From assembly GCA_947502405.1 (NCBI GenBank), contig CANMZT010000001.1:124001-188000 (forward strand): a stretch of DNA of 64,000 nt. The letters run 5' to 3'. Made by a program: the position numbers and the translations under genes. Positions 62,199 to 64,000 of the stretch are shown one piece after another. Each line of letters starts with the position of its first letter. Within the stretch, counting starts at the first letter, position 1. The notes below the pieces were generated by a model. That model was given only the letters and a program-made list of their open reading frames with translations, had not been told where the DNA came from and searched no databases. This DNA is from an uncultured Algibacter sp. (GTDB lineage: Bacteria > Bacteroidota > Bacteroidia > Flavobacteriales > Flavobacteriaceae).

Positions 62199-63266
62199 AT
62201 GGTGGTACAAGATTTAACAAATGAAGCGATATCACTTTTAAAAAGGCTGATAGAAACACAATCGTTTTCTTCTGAAGAGGATGTTACTGCATCGCATATT
62301 GAAGATTGGTTTAAGAACTATGATATTGACTATAAGCGCACCAAAAACAATGTTTGGGCAGTTAATAAATATTTTGAAGAGGGCAAACCAACATTATTGT
62401 TAAACTCGCATCATGATACGGTTAAACCAAATTCTGCGTACACTAACGATCCATTTAACGCATTTGTGGAAGATGGCAAGTTATATGGTCTAGGGAGTAA
62501 CGATGCTGGAGGTTGTTTGGTGTCTTTAATAGCAACATTTACATATTTTTATAATCACGAGAATTTAAAATATAATTTAATTATTGTCGCTTCCGCGGAA
62601 GAGGAAAGTAGTGGTCCTAACGGGTTAAATAGTATGTTGTCTATCATCCCGAAAGTTGATGTGGCAATCGTTGGAGAACCTACTTTAATGAATCTTGCAG
62701 TAGCTGAAAAAGGTTTAGTGGTTTTTGAAGCGGTTATAGAGGGTACACCAAGTCATGCGGCACATCCAAATGATAATAACGCCATTTATAATACGATTGA
62801 CGCCTTACAATGGTTTAAAGATTTTAAGTTTGAAAAAGGTTCTAAGGCTTTAGGTGATGTAAAGTTAACGGTAACACAAATTAGTGCAGGCTCGCAACAT
62901 AACGTGGTTCCTGGGCATGTAGATTTGGTTATTGATGTTCGTGTGAATGATGCGTATAGTAATGCTGAAATTGCAGAAATTTTACAAGAAAAAGCTCCGG
63001 TTACTAAAATTACACCACGTAGTTTACGGTTAAACTCATCATCCATTCCTGTAGAACATGATTTAGTAAAAGCAGGAATAGCAATGGGAAGAACAACTTA
63101 TGGGTCGCCAACATTATCAGACCAAGCTGCGTTATCTTGTCCAAGTTTAAAATTAGGACCAGGAGATAGCACACGTTCGCATTCGGCAGATGAATTTATT
63201 TATGTAAACGAAATAGAAGAAGGTATTAAAATATATGTTGAATTGTTAAACCGTGTTATCGTTTAG
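62199..63266 (+). CDS. M20 family N-acyl-citrulline/ornithine deacylase (ArgE-like)
   Basis: A 355-residue zinc aminoacylase of the ArgE/DapE kind. Metal ligands are seen in LNSHHDTVKP (about 70), GSNDAGGCLV (about 101), catalytic Glu pair in ASAEEESSGPNG (about 131), VGEPT and a final His in RSHSADEFIYV. By position between argB and argH it should remove the succinyl or acetyl group from citrulline. It starts 1 base after argB. Confidence 0.9.
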   Translation: MVVQDLTNEAISLLKRLIETQSFSSEEDVTASHIEDWFKNYDIDYKRTKNNVWAVNKYFEEGKPTLLLNSHHDTVKPNSAYTNDPFNAFVEDGKLYGLGSNDAGGCLVSLIATFTYFYNHENLKYNLIIVASAEEESSGPNGLNSMLSIIPKVDVAIVGEPTLMNLAVAEKGLVVFEAVIEGTPSHAAHPNDNNAIYNTIDALQWFKDFKFEKGSKALGDVKLTVTQISAGSQHNVVPGHVDLVIDVRVNDAYSNAEIAEILQEKAPVTKITPRSLRLNSSSIPVEHDLVKAGIAMGRTTYGSPTLSDQAALSCPSLKLGPGDSTRSHSADEFIYVNEIEEGIKIYVELLNRVIV

Positions 63267-63273
63267 CAGTTCT

Positions 63274-63340
63274 GTCATTCCTGCGAAGGCAGGAATCCAA
63301 GAAATAAAACAAAATAAATTTCCGCCTTCGCGGAAATGAC
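63274..63340. repeat. Paired palindromes between the deacylase and argH
   Basis: A block bounded by GTCATT and AATGAC with two hairpins: ATTCCTGC-GAAG-GCAGGAAT and TTTCCGC-CTTC-GCGGAAA. The second resembles the repeat at 37411-37430. It fills the gap before argH and carries no gene. Confidence 0.75.
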
Positions 63341-63354
63341 AAAAAAACTTTAAA

Positions 63355-64000
63355 ATGAAACTCTGGGACAAAGGCATATCAATCGATAAAAAAATAGAAC
63401 AGTTTACTGTTGGAAACGACCGTGAAATTGATATTCATATTGCAAAGTATGATGTTATAGCATCTAAAGCACATGCTAAAATGCTTCAAAAAATCGGGAT
63501 TATCACTGTTGAAGAATTGGTTGATTTATTAAGAGGATTAAAAACCTTAGAGTCACAAATTGAAGACGGTACATTTGTTATCGATGAGCAGTTTGAAGAT
63601 GTGCATTCTAAAATAGAGTTTGAGTTAACTAAATCTTTAGGCGAAGTTGGAAAAAAAATCCATACGGCGCGTTCAAGAAATGATCAAGTTCTTGTAGCTT
63701 GTCATTTATATTATAAGGATAACTTAAGTTTAATTAGAACTAAAACTAGAACACTTTTTGATACGCTTTTAAACTTATCCGACACTTATAAAGACAAGGT
63801 TTTACCAGGTTATACGCACTTACAAGTGGCAATGCCATCATCATTTGGTTTATGGTTTTCTGCTTATGCAGAGTTAATGATTGATGATGTTTTTTTATTG
63901 GATGCCGCTATTAAAACAGTAGACCAAAACCCTTTAGGTTCTGCGGCTGGTTACGGAAGTTCATTTCCTATTGATAGAGAATTAACAACCAAAGAAATGG
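63355..64000 (+). CDS. argH: Argininosuccinate lyase (3' end outside window)
   Basis: Last step of arginine synthesis: splits argininosuccinate into arginine and fumarate. The first 215 codons are in the window, from ATG 63355 and open to the right edge. It begins MKLWDKGISIDKKIEQF, and has DVHSKIEFELTK (about 82), HTARSRNDQV (about 102), GYTHLQVAMPSSFGLWF (about 145) and NPLGSAAGYGSSFPIDRE at 193. The signature SSxMPQKKNP lies beyond the edge. Confidence 0.95.
   Translation, partial: MKLWDKGISIDKKIEQFTVGNDREIDIHIAKYDVIASKAHAKMLQKIGIITVEELVDLLRGLKTLESQIEDGTFVIDEQFEDVHSKIEFELTKSLGEVGKKIHTARSRNDQVLVACHLYYKDNLSLIRTKTRTLFDTLLNLSDTYKDKVLPGYTHLQVAMPSSFGLWFSAYAELMIDDVFLLDAAIKTVDQNPLGSAAGYGSSFPIDRELTTKEM

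Overview
The window is one continuous piece of an AT-rich Bacteroidota chromosome, almost certainly family Flavobacteriaceae. The evidence is the SusC/SusD pair, promoters with a -7 box of the form TAnnTTTG, very few Shine-Dalgarno sites, many small lipoproteins, azurin as a lipoprotein, the succinyl/acetyl-ornithine type of arginine pathway, and AT-rich spacers carrying flavobacterial palindromic repeats. No rRNA, CRISPR array, insertion sequence, phage or plasmid gene was seen. Every large reading frame looks intact; only mutS (left edge) and argH (right edge) are cut by the window.

Layout. 1-5.9 kb: 3' part of mutS, a tRNA-Gly/tRNA-Leu pair with a clear promoter, a repeat-rich lipoprotein, KDO transferase (waaA), and a DegT aminotransferase overlapping galE (surface sugar synthesis). 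5.9-13.7 kb: a membrane AraC-type regulator followed by a SusC/SusD uptake operon with two accessory lipoproteins; a shared motif lies before both the regulator and susC. 13.7-20.2 kb: lspA-fabD, a COG2509-type flavoprotein, a 2TM-dihydrofolate reductase fusion, a stand-alone CBM48 protein and thyA. 20.3-25.0 kb: a LytTR/LytS-type two-component pair divergent from a secreted protein and an ABC transporter. 25.0-35.1 kb: nucleoside transporter, BFN-UVR protein, etfBA with a perfect operator-like palindrome upstream, pdhB, a DUF5686 outer-membrane protein, a Bor-like lipoprotein and metK behind a SAM-II riboswitch. 35.3-41.3 kb: ilvD-ilvB-ilvN-ilvC behind an Ile/Val-rich leader peptide and a terminator. 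41.4-43.6 kb: gapN and azurin. 43.6-52.4 kb: two divergent arms of a keto-sugar cluster (GMC oxidoreductase plus small subunit and DUF1080; TIM-barrel isomerases, MFS, Gfo/Idh and ThuA proteins). 52.6-64 kb: a long arginine/proline operon (GNAT, argG, argC, proC, argD, proA, proB, a membrane protein, argF', argB, an M20 deacylase, argH).

Most notable are three amino-acid control regions in one window. The ilv operon has a 22-codon leader with nine Ile/Val codons in ten followed by an intrinsic terminator. The arg operon has two tandem Arg-rich mini-ORFs followed by two mutually exclusive hairpins. The metK leader carries a SAM-II aptamer whose conserved core is perfectly complementary to a segment just before the start codon. 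Also notable are three copies of a structured intergenic element of about 76-95 bp whose central hairpin changes sequence but stays paired. All calls are from reading the sequence; no database search or folding program was run.
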